64,000 nt of DNA from Mycolicibacterium komossense (GCF_025822605.1 NZ_JACKTY010000033.1:351237-415236); one strand, 5' to 3'; counted from the stretch's first letter, positions 51,177 to 60,472 are shown. Notes: generated from the letters alone by a model not told the origin. Translations and numbers: made by a program.

Positions 51177-51643
51177 CGGTAGCGCTGCGACGCAGCTGGG
51201 CCAAGGATCTCGACGCCCGGATGCTCTATGAGCTGTTGAAGCTGCGGGTTGAGGTCTTCGTCGTCGAACAGGCGTGTCCCTACCCGGAATTGGACGGCCG
51301 CGATTTGCTGGCCGAGACGCGACACTTCTGGCTGGAGGCACCTGACGGTGAGGTGATCTGCACGCTGCGGCTCATGGAGGAGCACACCGGCGGTTCGAAG
51401 GTGTTCCGGATCGGACGGGTCTGCACCAAGCGGACCTCGCGCGGCCAGGGCCACACCTCGCGGCTGCTGCAGGCGGCGATCGCCGAAGTGGGCGACTACC
51501 CGTGCCGGATCGACGCTCAGACCTACCTGCAGGAGATGTACAGCCAGCACGGATTCGTCCGCGACGGTGACGAATTCCTCGAAGACGGCGTACCGCATGT
51601 CCCGATGCTGCGCCCCGGTGCCCGCCTGGAGGACCACACATGA
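51173..51643 (+). CDS. ElaA-type GNAT acetyltransferase
   Basis: Protein of 156 residues with the ElaA-like GNAT fold: LYELLKLRVEVFVVEQACPYPELDGRD at the start, the acetyl-CoA loop region GRVCTKRTSRGQGHTSRLL and the end YSQHGFVRDGDEFLEDGVPHVPM. Substrate unknown; other members are small-molecule or protein N-acetyltransferases. Its GTG start overlaps the mqo stop by 4 bp and its stop overlaps the chelatase gene by 4 bp, so three genes are tightly coupled. Confidence 0.9.
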   Translation: MTVALRRSWAKDLDARMLYELLKLRVEVFVVEQACPYPELDGRDLLAETRHFWLEAPDGEVICTLRLMEEHTGGSKVFRIGRVCTKRTSRGQGHTSRLLQAAIAEVGDYPCRIDAQTYLQEMYSQHGFVRDGDEFLEDGVPHVPMLRPGARLEDHT

Positions 51644-53514
51644 CCTCTCCCGCCGCCGCGCACTATCCATTCAGCGCCATCGTCGGACACGACCAACTGC
51701 GGCTGGCCCTGGTGCTGTGTGCGGTGCGGCCCGAGATCGGCGGGGTGCTCATCCGCGGCGAAAAGGGCACCGCCAAATCGACGGCGGTGCGCGCCTTGGC
51801 CACCATCCTCGCCGCGGTCGACCAAGACGGTGACGGCGGCCGCCTGGTCGAACTGCCCATCGGTGCCACCGAAGACCGCGTGATCGGTTCGCTGGATCTG
51901 CAGAAGGTGCTCCGCGACGGTGAGCACGCCTTCTCGCCAGGCCTGCTGTCGCGTGCGCACCGAGGCGTGCTCTACGTCGACGAAGTCAACCTGCTGCACG
52001 ATCACCTCGTCGACATCCTGCTCGACGCAGCCGCCATGGGCCGCGTGCACATCGAACGCGACGGCGTCTCGCATTCGCATGACGCCCGCTTCGTGCTGAT
52101 CGGCACGATGAATCCCGAAGAGGGGGAGTTGCGCCCCCAGCTGTTGGACCGGTTCGGTCTGACTGTCGACGTCCGCGCATCCCGCGACGTCGATGTGCGG
52201 ACCCGGGTCATTCGGCAGCGGTTGGCCTACGAAGCGGATCCGGTTGGGTTCGCCGCCGGCTACGCCGCCGAGGACGCCGATACCGCCCGCCGGATCGCGG
52301 CGGCCCGCGCCCGCGTGGCCGATGTCGTACTACCCGACAGCGAGCTGCGCCGGATCGCGGCGTTGTGTGCGGCCTTCGACGTCGACGGCATGCGGGCGGA
52401 TCTGGTGGTCGCGCGCACCTCCGTCGCGCACGCGGCCTGGCGTGGCGCCGACACCGTGACCGAGGACGATATCCGGGTGGCCGCGGAACTGGCACTGCCG
52501 CACCGCCGCCGACGCGACCCCTTCGACGACCCCGGCCTCGACCAGAGCGCACTCGACGAGGCGCTGTCGCAGGCCAATGAGTCAGCAGAGTCAGAGCCCG
52601 AGCCCGATCCGGAACCTGATCCGCCGGGTGGGGGAGAATCGCCGTCTTCATCGGAACGGCTTGAGAGCAAAGAGGATTCGGCGGTCACCGGTGCGGCGCC
52701 TCCGGCGAAGTCAAAATCCAGCGGTGCGCCGGCGCCGGTGTTCCGCACCAGGGCGCTGAGCGTGCCGGGTGTCGGCGAAGGTGCGCCGGGACGGCGCTCC
52801 CGAGCGCGCAACCGATCTGGTGCGGTCGTCGGGGTCAGCCCGGACGACTCCGGTGACGGTATGCACCTGTTCGCCACCCTGCTGGCGGCCGCGAACCGCT
52901 CGACCGGCGCAGGGCCGGTTCGGCCGGCACCGGACGATCTGCGTCGCGCAGTACGGGAAGGCCGCGAAGGCAACCTGGTGATCTTCGTGGTCGATGCGTC
53001 CGGCTCGATGGCGGCGCGGGACCGGATGTCCGCCGTCAGCGGCGCTGCGCTGTCGCTCCTGCGGGACGCCTATCAGCGTCGGGACAAGGTCGCCGTGATC
53101 ACGTTCCGCGGCGACCAGTCCCAGCTGTTGCTGCCGCCGACGTCGTCGGCCTATATCGCCGGTCGCCGGCTTGCGCAGTTCGAGACCGGCGGCAAAACGC
53201 CGCTGGCGCAAGGCCTTCTGGCTGCCCGCGACATGGTGGCCAGGGAGAAGGTCCGCGATCGGGGACGACGCAGCCTGGTCGTGATGCTCACCGATGGCCG
53301 GGCCACCGGTGGACCTGACCCGTTGGGCCGCAGCCGGACTGCGGCGGCCCTGCTGGTCGCCGAAGGTGCGGCCGCAGTGGTCGTCGACTGCGAAACGTCC
53401 TACGTGAAACTGGGTCTCGCCGCGACACTGGCCGGTCAGTTGGGCGCGCCGGTCATGCGACTGGACGAACTGCGGGCGGACAATCTAACCCAGGCGGTGC
53501 GCAGCGTCGCCTGA
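51640..53514 (+). CDS. Magnesium-chelatase-like AAA+/vWA protein
   Basis: Single-chain ChlI/ChlD-type protein of 624 residues. The AAA+ domain (about 10-320) has Walker A GEKGTAKST and Walker B VLYVDEVNLLHD; an acidic, Pro-rich linker (about 310-400) follows; the C-terminal von Willebrand A domain (about 440-615) has the metal-site motif VVDASGSMAARD. Mycobacteria make no chlorophyll; the protein is thought to serve cobalt insertion or another metal step in corrin synthesis together with a large subunit. It corresponds to Rv2850c; the cobO and cobB genes that I expect next are missing. Confidence 0.92.
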   Translation: MTSPAAAHYPFSAIVGHDQLRLALVLCAVRPEIGGVLIRGEKGTAKSTAVRALATILAAVDQDGDGGRLVELPIGATEDRVIGSLDLQKVLRDGEHAFSPGLLSRAHRGVLYVDEVNLLHDHLVDILLDAAAMGRVHIERDGVSHSHDARFVLIGTMNPEEGELRPQLLDRFGLTVDVRASRDVDVRTRVIRQRLAYEADPVGFAAGYAAEDADTARRIAAARARVADVVLPDSELRRIAALCAAFDVDGMRADLVVARTSVAHAAWRGADTVTEDDIRVAAELALPHRRRRDPFDDPGLDQSALDEALSQANESAESEPEPDPEPDPPGGGESPSSSERLESKEDSAVTGAAPPAKSKSSGAPAPVFRTRALSVPGVGEGAPGRRSRARNRSGAVVGVSPDDSGDGMHLFATLLAAANRSTGAGPVRPAPDDLRRAVREGREGNLVIFVVDASGSMAARDRMSAVSGAALSLLRDAYQRRDKVAVITFRGDQSQLLLPPTSSAYIAGRRLAQFETGGKTPLAQGLLAARDMVAREKVRDRGRRSLVVMLTDGRATGGPDPLGRSRTAAALLVAEGAAAVVVDCETSYVKLGLAATLAGQLGAPVMRLDELRADNLTQAVRSVA

Positions 53515-53549
53515 CGGGGACGCCGCTTCGTCACGCACGCCGAAACCTC

Positions 53550-53555
53550 TAAGCT
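53550..53555 (+). promoter_or_regulatory. -10 hexamer for a probable leaderless cysG mRNA
   Basis: TAAGCT ends 6 bp before GTG 53562. Confidence 0.42.
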
Positions 53556-53561
53556 CGCCGA

Positions 53562-54791
53562 GTGACCGAGAACGCCTACCTCGTCGGAGTGCGACTGGCC
53601 GGTAAAAAGGTCGTCGTCGTCGGTGGGGGAACCGTCGCGCAACGGCGACTCGGCCTGCTCATCGCCAACGACGCCGATATCCACGTCATCACCAGGGCTG
53701 CCACGCCCGCCGTGGAAGCCATGGGAGATCACAGCCCCAACGTCACCCTGACGCTGCGCGATTACCGCGACGGAGATCTGGACGGCGCCTGGTACGCGAT
53801 CGCGGCCACCGACGATCCACAGGTGAATGCCGCCATCATCGACGAGGCGGAACGTCGGCGCATCTTCTGCGTCCGTGCCGATATTGCCCGCGAGGGCACC
53901 GCCGTCACCCCGGCGTCGTTCGATTACGCCGGCCTGTCGGTCGGCGTACTGGCCGGCGGCGAACACCGTCGCTCCGCGGCGTTCCGGTCGGCGATCCACG
54001 AGGCTATGCAGAAGGGGCTGATCGCCACCGAGACCGAGGACAGCCCGGACACCCAGAAAGGGACCGTCGCGCTGGTCGGCGGTGGCCCAGGCGATCCTGA
54101 GCTGATCACGGTCCGTGGCCGCCGGATGCTGGCGCGTGCCGACGTCGTCGTCGCCGACCGGTTGGCCCCACCGGAACTGCTTGCCGAATTGCCCCCGCAC
54201 GTCGAGGTGATCGATGCCGCGAAGATCCCCTACGGCCGCGCGATGGCTCAGGAAGCCATCAACGACGTTCTCGTCGACCGGGCCAAGGCCGGCGCCTTCG
54301 TGGTGCGGCTCAAAGGCGGCGATCCGTTCGTGTTCGCCCGCGGTTATGAGGAAGTCCTCGCCTGCGCCGAAGCCGGCATCCCGGTCACCGTTGTGCCGGG
54401 TGTGACAAGTGCCATAGCGGTGCCGGAAATGGCCGGAGTTCCTGTCACGCACCGTGCTGTGAATCACGAGTTCGTGGTGGTCAGCGGGCACTTGGCGCCG
54501 AATCATCCCGAATCGTTAGTGAATTGGAATGCGCTGGCGGCGATGTCCGGCACCATCGTCTTGCTGATGGCGGTCGAACGCATCGAGCTGTTCGCCGAAG
54601 TTCTGCGTGCAGGGGGCCGACCAGCGAATACGCCGGTTGTGGTGGTTCAGCAGGGAACGACGGCCGCGCAGCGGGTGGTGCGCGCCACGCTGGCGGACGC
54701 CGCGGAGACGATTCGCGCCGAGGGAATTCGACCTCCGGCAATCATCGTGATCGGGGCCGTTGCGGGACTCTCAGCCGCCTTCGGCACTTAA
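53562..54791 (+). CDS. cysG: Siroheme synthase / uroporphyrinogen-III C-methyltransferase
   Basis: Multifunctional enzyme of 409 residues. The N-terminal part (about 1-150) is the dehydrogenase/ferrochelatase module with the NAD motif VVVVGGGTVAQRRL. The C-terminal part (about 165-405) is the SAM-dependent methylase with ALVGGGPGDPELITVRG, IPYGRAMAQEAI and VVRLKGGDPFVFARGYEE. Together they make siroheme for sulfite and nitrite reductases; precorrin-2 also feeds B12. GTG 53562 is 47 bp after the chelatase gene. Corresponds to Rv2847c. Confidence 0.95.
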   Translation: MTENAYLVGVRLAGKKVVVVGGGTVAQRRLGLLIANDADIHVITRAATPAVEAMGDHSPNVTLTLRDYRDGDLDGAWYAIAATDDPQVNAAIIDEAERRRIFCVRADIAREGTAVTPASFDYAGLSVGVLAGGEHRRSAAFRSAIHEAMQKGLIATETEDSPDTQKGTVALVGGGPGDPELITVRGRRMLARADVVVADRLAPPELLAELPPHVEVIDAAKIPYGRAMAQEAINDVLVDRAKAGAFVVRLKGGDPFVFARGYEEVLACAEAGIPVTVVPGVTSAIAVPEMAGVPVTHRAVNHEFVVVSGHLAPNHPESLVNWNALAAMSGTIVLLMAVERIELFAEVLRAGGRPANTPVVVVQQGTTAAQRVVRATLADAAETIRAEGIRPPAIIVIGAVAGLSAAFGT

Positions 54792-54810
54792 AAACCTCTT
54801 AATATTACTG

Positions 54811-54816
54811 TAGGGT
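54811..54816 (+). promoter_or_regulatory. -10 hexamer for a probable leaderless efpA mRNA
   Basis: TAGGGT ends 8 bp before ATG 54825, in an unusually A+T-rich stretch (54788-54810). The second efpA copy has the same hexamer at the same distance. Confidence 0.58.
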
Positions 54817-54824
54817 AGGCCGCT

Positions 54825-56402
54825 ATGACGGCTCTCAATGACTCAGAGCGGGGGGTGCCGGGCGGTGCGGCGGCAAGTCCGCAGCGTGCGCTCCCTGCGC
54901 GCCTCGAGGGGTCACCCGGGCAGTCCGGCAAAACCTCTCCCGCATGGCTTCCTTCCCGGCGCTTCATCGCCGCGGTTATCGCAATCGGCGGCATGCAGCT
55001 GCTGGCAACCATGGACAGTACGGTCGCCATCGTTGCGCTGCCCAAGATCCAGGACGAGCTCAGCCTCTCCGATGCGGGCCGCAGCTGGGTGATCACCGCG
55101 TACGTGCTCACGTTCGGCGGGCTGATGCTGCTCGGCGGGCGCCTCGGCGACACCATCGGCCGCAAGCGCACCTTCATGGTCGGCGTCGCCCTGTTCACGA
55201 TCGCGTCCGTGCTGTGCGGCGTGGCCTGGGACGAAGCAACGCTGGTCATCGCCAGGCTGCTGCAGGGTGTCGGCGCGGCCATCGCCTCGCCGACCGGCCT
55301 TGCGCTGGTGGCGACAACATTCCCCAAGGGCCCGGCTCGTAACGCAGCCACCGCGGTGTTCGCCGCGATGACCGGTGTCGGCTCGGTGATGGGCCTGGTC
55401 GTCGGCGGCGCCCTGACCGAGGTCTCGTGGCGGTTGGCGTTCCTGGTGAACATCCCGATCGGGCTGCTGATGCTGTACCTGGCACACAAGACGCTGCGTG
55501 AAACCAACAAAGAGCGGATGAAGCTCGACGCCGCGGGCGCCCTGCTGGCCACCATCGGGTGTACCGCCGCGGTGTTCGGCTTCTCGCAGGGGCCGGAGAA
55601 CGGCTGGTTGACCCCGATCACTCTCGGCTCCGGAGCAATCGCGGCGGTGGCGTTCCTGGCATTCGTCATCGTCGAGCGATCCGCCGAGAACCCCGTCGTA
55701 CCGTTCAGCCTGTTCCGCGACCGTAACCGGTTGGCGACCTTCGCTGCCGTGTTTCTCGCCGGCGGCGTCATGTTCACGCTCACGGTCACCATCGGCCTGT
55801 ACGTGCAGGACATCATGGGTTACAGCGCCCTCAAAGCCGGTATCGGCTTCATCCCGTTCGTCATCGCTCTGGGGATCGGGCTCGGCCTGTCTTCGGCCCT
55901 GGTCTCCCGGTTCCCACCGCGGATCCTGGTGATCGGCGGCGGTGTCCTGGTGCTGGCCGCGATGCTGTACGGCTCCACGCTCAACGGCGGCATCCCGTAC
56001 TTCCCGAACCTCGTCATCCCGATCACGGTCGGTGGCCTCGGTATCGGCATGATCGTCGTGCCGCTGATGGTCTCGGCGATCGCCGGCGTCGGCTTCGACC
56101 AGATCGGTCCCGTGTCGGCAATCGCGTTGATGCTGCAGAACCTGGGCGGTCCCGTCGTGCTGGCGATCATCCAGGCTGTCATCACGTCGCGGACGCTGTA
56201 CCTGGGCGGCACCACCGGACCGGTGAAGAACATGAACGAAGCGCAGATGCACGCGCTGGATTCCGGCTACACCTACGGTCTGCTGTGGGTCGCCGCGGTG
56301 GCGGTGGTGGTCGGTGCTGTCGCGCTGTTCATCGGCTACACCGCTGAGCAGGTCGGTCACGCGCAAGAAGTCAAGGACGCCATCGACGCGGGCGAGCTCT
56401 AA
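54825..56402 (+). CDS. efpA: EfpA, MFS transporter of the 14-helix DHA2 family
   Basis: Integral membrane efflux protein of 525 residues. Helix 1 contains TMDSTVAIVALPKIQ (motif D1), the loop between helices 2 and 3 is GGRLGDTIGRKRTF (motif A), and PTGLALVATTFPKG and IGLYVQDIMGYSALKAGIGFIPF follow. About 14 helices are visible. The N-terminal 45 residues are hydrophilic. EfpA of M. tuberculosis moves drugs or lipids and rises on isoniazid exposure (recalled). It follows cysG and precedes a close paralogue. Confidence 0.95.
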   Translation: MTALNDSERGVPGGAAASPQRALPARLEGSPGQSGKTSPAWLPSRRFIAAVIAIGGMQLLATMDSTVAIVALPKIQDELSLSDAGRSWVITAYVLTFGGLMLLGGRLGDTIGRKRTFMVGVALFTIASVLCGVAWDEATLVIARLLQGVGAAIASPTGLALVATTFPKGPARNAATAVFAAMTGVGSVMGLVVGGALTEVSWRLAFLVNIPIGLLMLYLAHKTLRETNKERMKLDAAGALLATIGCTAAVFGFSQGPENGWLTPITLGSGAIAAVAFLAFVIVERSAENPVVPFSLFRDRNRLATFAAVFLAGGVMFTLTVTIGLYVQDIMGYSALKAGIGFIPFVIALGIGLGLSSALVSRFPPRILVIGGGVLVLAAMLYGSTLNGGIPYFPNLVIPITVGGLGIGMIVVPLMVSAIAGVGFDQIGPVSAIALMLQNLGGPVVLAIIQAVITSRTLYLGGTTGPVKNMNEAQMHALDSGYTYGLLWVAAVAVVVGAVALFIGYTAEQVGHAQEVKDAIDAGEL

Positions 56403-56445
56403 CCGCTCTGACCGCAGCGGGTTCGACCGTGTTCTGACCGCTCGG

Positions 56446-56451
56446 TAGGGT
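56446..56451 (+). promoter_or_regulatory. -10 hexamer for a probable leaderless mRNA of the second efpA-like gene
   Basis: TAGGGT ends 8 bp before ATG 56460, repeating the arrangement at 54811. Confidence 0.55.
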
Positions 56452-56459
56452 CATCTCTC

Positions 56460-57944
56460 ATGTCGGCCGGAGAGGGTGCGGTCACGCGTCTGTCCAGCAG
56501 CGTGGTCGGTATTGCCATCGTTGCGATCACCGGCATGCAGCTGATGTCGACGCTGGACGGCACGATCGTCATCGTCGCGCTGCCGCGGATGCAGGCCGAG
56601 CTCAATCTGTCCGACGCCGGCAAGAGCTGGGTCATCACGGCCTACGTGCTGGCTTTCGGCGGGCTGCTGCTGCTCGGCGGCCGAGTCGGCGACGCGATCG
56701 GCCACAAACGGGCCTTCATCTCCGGTGTCGGAGTGTTCACCATCGCGTCGCTGGTCTGCGGGCTGGCCAATGACGAGTACACGCTGATCGCGGCGCGCGC
56801 CGTCCAGGGCGTCGGCGCCGCAGTCGCAGCACCTACCGGGTTGGCGCTGATCGCCACCACCTACGCCGTCGGGCATGCCCGCAACCAGGCCATGGCGGTG
56901 TCGGCAGGCATGCAGGCCATCGGGTCGGTCCTCGGCCTCGTCCTCGGCGGTGCGCTGACCGTCATCTCCTGGCGGCTGGCGTTCCTGATCAACGTGCCCA
57001 TCGGCATCGTCATCGTCGCGGTCGCGGTCATGCGGCTCTCAGAGACCAGGCACGAGCGACTCAAACTCGACATCACCGGAGCCCTGCTGGCCACCCTCGG
57101 ATGCACGGCCGCGGTGCTGGTCTTCACGCAGGGCCCGCCGCGCGGTTGGGTGGACCCCTGGGTGATCGGCGCCGGCGTGGCGGCGGCGGTGTTCTTCCTG
57201 TCCTTCCTGATCGTCGAGCGCAGCGCCGAGAACCCCCTGGTGCCGTTCGAGGTATTCGACAACCGCAACCGGGTGATGACGTTCATCTCGCTGTTCCTCG
57301 GCGGCGGTGTGCTGCTGACGGTGACCGTGATGATCGGCCTGCTGGTGCAGGACGTGCTGGGCTACTCCGCGTTGCGGGCCGGAATCTGCTTCATCCCGTT
57401 CGCGATCGGCGTGGGACTGGGCACCGTGGTGGCCGCGCGTCTGGCGCCCCGGGTGGCGCCGCGCTGGTTGATCATCGGTGGCGGCCTGTTCGTGCTCGCC
57501 GCGATGTTGTACGGCTCGACGCTGGACCGCAGCATCCCGTACTTCCCTGACCTGGTGGTGCCGATCGTGCTCGGCGGCTTCGGGATCGGCGTGATCTCGG
57601 TGATCCTGCCGCTGTGCGCCGTCGCCGGGGTGGGTCCGCGGGAGATCGGACCGGTATCGGCGATCACGCTGATGGTGCAGAACCTCGGCGGCCCACTGGT
57701 GCTGGTGGTCATCCAGGCGGTGCAGACCTCGCGGACGCTGTATCTGGGCGGCACCACGGGTCCCGTCAAGGACATGACCGACAAACAGCTCGACGCGCTC
57801 GGCCACGGCTACACCTATTCGCTACTGTGGGTCGCCGCGATCGCAATTCTGGTCGGCGTCAGCGCGTTCTGGATCGGCTTTTCCGCCCGCGACATCGCTC
57901 GGGCGCAGCACACGAGGGAAGCCGTCGAGGCCGGGGAGCTCTGA
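56460..57944 (+). CDS. EfpA-like MFS transporter, tandem paralogue
   Basis: Membrane efflux protein of 494 residues, clearly a paralogue of the gene 57 bp upstream: STLDGTIVIVALPRMQ, GGRVGDAIGHKRAF, AMLYGSTLDRSIPYFPDLV and SRTLYLGGTTGPVKDM align without large gaps. It lacks most of the hydrophilic N-terminal tail. Motif A has His in place of Arg (GHKRA against GRKRT). The differences are spread over the whole length, so the duplication is old. Substrate range may differ from EfpA. Confidence 0.93.
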   Translation: MSAGEGAVTRLSSSVVGIAIVAITGMQLMSTLDGTIVIVALPRMQAELNLSDAGKSWVITAYVLAFGGLLLLGGRVGDAIGHKRAFISGVGVFTIASLVCGLANDEYTLIAARAVQGVGAAVAAPTGLALIATTYAVGHARNQAMAVSAGMQAIGSVLGLVLGGALTVISWRLAFLINVPIGIVIVAVAVMRLSETRHERLKLDITGALLATLGCTAAVLVFTQGPPRGWVDPWVIGAGVAAAVFFLSFLIVERSAENPLVPFEVFDNRNRVMTFISLFLGGGVLLTVTVMIGLLVQDVLGYSALRAGICFIPFAIGVGLGTVVAARLAPRVAPRWLIIGGGLFVLAAMLYGSTLDRSIPYFPDLVVPIVLGGFGIGVISVILPLCAVAGVGPREIGPVSAITLMVQNLGGPLVLVVIQAVQTSRTLYLGGTTGPVKDMTDKQLDALGHGYTYSLLWVAAIAILVGVSAFWIGFSARDIARAQHTREAVEAGEL

Positions 57945-57977
57945 CAGCGCCCGGCGGCCGATGAGGAGGAGCGGGCA

Positions 57978-58676
57978 ATGACTATGCAGGACGACGTCAA
58001 ACCCACGCGCCAAGAGATCTCGGATGCCATTGCCGAGCTGGGCTGGCGGCTGATTCTCGGCGCGATCCAGACCCACGTGCAGGTGCCGTCGCTGATCGCA
58101 GCGACATCGGCTGCGTCCATCGCTGCAACCGCGGCGGGCAACGAAGGCGACCGGCACCTCGACATCGATGTCAGGTCCAGGCAGGCGGTCCTGCGATTGC
58201 AGGATGCCCAGGCGGGCGCGACTACCGGCCGTGATCTGAGGCTGGCCAGACAGATCACCGAAGCGCTTGTCGGACAAGGGTTTCTGACGAATCCGGGCAC
58301 CGACGCCGTCGTGCAGGAGCTGGAGATCGCGATCGACGCGCTCGACATCGCCGCGATCCGGCCATTCTGGAAGGCCGTCACCGGTTACGTAGACGAACCG
58401 GGGCCGCTCGACTCGCCTGATGGGGGTGGTGCCCTGGTCGACCCGTTACACCGGTCACCGACGATCTGGTTTCAGCAGATGGATGCCCCGCGCCCGCAGC
58501 GCAACCGCATCCACTTCGACATCGACGTGCCGCACGACAGCGCCCCCGCCCGGATCGCGGCGGCCCTGGCCGCCGGCGGCACCATGGTCAAGGATTCCGC
58601 GGCGCCCGCGTATTGGGTGCTGGCCGACCCCGAGGGCAACGAGGCGTGCATCTGCACCTGGCAGGGTAGGGACTGA
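57978..58676 (+). CDS. Pterin-carbinolamine-dehydratase-like domain fused to a VOC/glyoxalase-like domain
   Basis: Protein of 232 residues in two parts. The N-terminal half (about 8-105) resembles actinobacterial 4a-hydroxytetrahydrobiopterin dehydratase-like proteins (ISDAIAELGWRLILGAIQTHV, RHLDIDVRSRQAVLRLQDA). The C-terminal half (about 120-232) is a glyoxalase-like VOC domain (RNRIHFDIDVPHD, YWVLADPEGNEACICTW) with the conserved ADPEGNExC strand. The ATG has GAGGAGGAGC 9 nt upstream. The function of this fusion is not established; cytoplasmic. Confidence 0.78.
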   Translation: MTMQDDVKPTRQEISDAIAELGWRLILGAIQTHVQVPSLIAATSAASIAATAAGNEGDRHLDIDVRSRQAVLRLQDAQAGATTGRDLRLARQITEALVGQGFLTNPGTDAVVQELEIAIDALDIAAIRPFWKAVTGYVDEPGPLDSPDGGGALVDPLHRSPTIWFQQMDAPRPQRNRIHFDIDVPHDSAPARIAAALAAGGTMVKDSAAPAYWVLADPEGNEACICTWQGRD

Positions 58677-58689
58677 CTTCCGTCCTGGG

Positions 58690-58695
58690 TAGGCT
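58690..58695 (+). promoter_or_regulatory. -10 hexamer for a probable leaderless proS mRNA
   Basis: TAGGCT ends 8 bp before GTG 58704, supporting GTG 58704 over ATG 58716. Confidence 0.52.
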
Positions 58696-58703
58696 GGCCC
58701 GCT

Positions 58704-60458
58704 GTGATCACCCGCATGTCGGAACTTTTCCTGCGAACACTTCGTGACGACCCAGCAGACGCCGAGGTTCCCAGCCACAAACTGCTCATCAGGGCGGGCT
58801 ATGTCCGGCCTGTCGGCCCTGGCCTGTACAGCTGGCTGCCGCTGGGGCTGCGGGTGCTGCGCAAGATCGAGGCGATCGTGCGTGAGGAGATGAGGGCCAT
58901 CGGCGGCCAGGAGATCCTGTTCCCCGCACTTCTGCCGCGGGCGCCGTACGAGACGACGAACCGCTGGACCGAATACGGCGAGGGTCTGTTCCGACTCAAG
59001 GACCGTCGTGACAACGATTACCTGCTGGGCCCAACCCACGAAGAGCTTTTCACGCTGACGGTCAAGGGGGAGTACAGCTCGTACAAGGATTTCCCGCTGA
59101 TCCTGTTCCAGATCCAGACCAAGTACCGCGACGAGGCCCGGCCGCGGGCCGGCATCCTGCGCGGGCGCGAGTTCATCATGAAGGACTCGTACTCGTTCGA
59201 CACCGCCGAAGACGGCCTCAAGACGGCCTATCACGCACACCGTGAGGCCTACCAGAAGATCTTCAGCCGACTCGACATCCGCTACGTCATCGTCTCGGCT
59301 GTGTCGGGGGCGATGGGTGGCAGTGCATCCGAGGAATTCCTCGCCGAGAGCCCGGTCGGCGAGGACACCTTCGTGCGATGCCTGGAATCGGGTTATGCGG
59401 CCAACGTCGAGGCCGTCATCACCCGGGTGCCGGAGACGCTGCCCACCGAAGGTCGGCCCGAGGCCGTCGTGCACGACACCCCGGACGCGCCCACCATCGC
59501 GACTCTGGTGGACTGGGCCAACAGTGCCGGCCTTCCCCAGTTCGAGGGCAGAGAGGTCACCGCCGCGGACACGCTGAAGAATGTGCTGCTCAAGGTCCGT
59601 GCGCCCGGCGGCGAGTGGGAACTGCTGGCCGTCGGGGTGCCCGGTGACCGTGAGGTCGACGAAAAGCGCCTCGGCGCTGCGCTTGACCCCGCCGAGTATG
59701 CCCTGCTCGATGACGCCGACTTCGCCAAGAACCCGTTCTTGGTCAAGGGCTACGTGGGCCCGAAAGCACTGTTGGCCAACGGTGTTCGATACCTGGTCGA
59801 CCCGAGAATCGTGGACGGCACCGCCTGGATCACCGGTGCCGACGAGCCCAACAAGCACGTCGTGGGTTTGGTCGCAGGCAGGGACTTCACTGCGGACGGC
59901 ACGATCGAAGCCGCCGATGTGCGTGACGGCGATCCCTCACCCGACGGTGCGGGCCCGTTGGTATCGGCCAGGGGTATCGAAATCGGGCACATCTTCCAGC
60001 TCGGCAAGAAGTACACCGACGCGTTCACCGTCGACGTGCTGGGTGAAGACGGTAAGCCGCTGCGGCTGACCATGGGTTCCTACGGCGTCGGGGTGTCGCG
60101 ACTGGTGGCGGTGATCGCCGAGCAGCAGCACGACGAGCTCGGTCTGCGTTGGCCCGCGGCGGTATCGCCCTTCGATGTCCATCTGGTCATCGCCAACAAA
60201 GATGCCGATGCACGCACCGGTGCCGAGGCGCTGGCCGCCGATCTGGACCGGCTCGGAGTGGAGGTCCTGCTCGACGACAGGAAGGCTTCCCCGGGGATCA
60301 AGTTCAAGGACGCCGAACTGCTCGGGGTGCCGTGGATCGTGGTCGTCGGCCGCGGCTGGGCCGACGGCGTCCTCGAACTGCGCAACCGGTTCACCGGCGA
60401 GACCCGCGAACTGGCGATCTCCTCGGCGGCTACCGATATCGCCGCTACGGTCGGTTAG
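58704..60458 (+). CDS. proS: Prolyl-tRNA synthetase
   Basis: Class II aminoacyl-tRNA synthetase of 584 residues, bacterial type with the editing (INS) domain. GLYSWLPLGLRVLRKIE and the motif 2 region FRDEARPRAGILRGREFIMKDSYSF are split here as YRDEARPR and REFIMKDSYSF. The insertion (about 220-400) includes the YbaK-like deacylase core (TAADTLKNVLLKV, AGRDF). Motif 3 is MGSYGVGVSRL and the anticodon domain follows. The protein begins VITRMSEL, as in M. tuberculosis ProS. Confidence 0.96.
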   Translation: MITRMSELFLRTLRDDPADAEVPSHKLLIRAGYVRPVGPGLYSWLPLGLRVLRKIEAIVREEMRAIGGQEILFPALLPRAPYETTNRWTEYGEGLFRLKDRRDNDYLLGPTHEELFTLTVKGEYSSYKDFPLILFQIQTKYRDEARPRAGILRGREFIMKDSYSFDTAEDGLKTAYHAHREAYQKIFSRLDIRYVIVSAVSGAMGGSASEEFLAESPVGEDTFVRCLESGYAANVEAVITRVPETLPTEGRPEAVVHDTPDAPTIATLVDWANSAGLPQFEGREVTAADTLKNVLLKVRAPGGEWELLAVGVPGDREVDEKRLGAALDPAEYALLDDADFAKNPFLVKGYVGPKALLANGVRYLVDPRIVDGTAWITGADEPNKHVVGLVAGRDFTADGTIEAADVRDGDPSPDGAGPLVSARGIEIGHIFQLGKKYTDAFTVDVLGEDGKPLRLTMGSYGVGVSRLVAVIAEQQHDELGLRWPAAVSPFDVHLVIANKDADARTGAEALAADLDRLGVEVLLDDRKASPGIKFKDAELLGVPWIVVVGRGWADGVLELRNRFTGETRELAISSAATDIAATVG

Positions 60459-60472
60459 CGGGCCACGCGGCT

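Noticed and set aside
54912..56366. A 484-codon minus-strand frame opposite efpA
   Set aside because: Shadow of efpA; similar frames lie opposite the second copy, as expected from paralogy.
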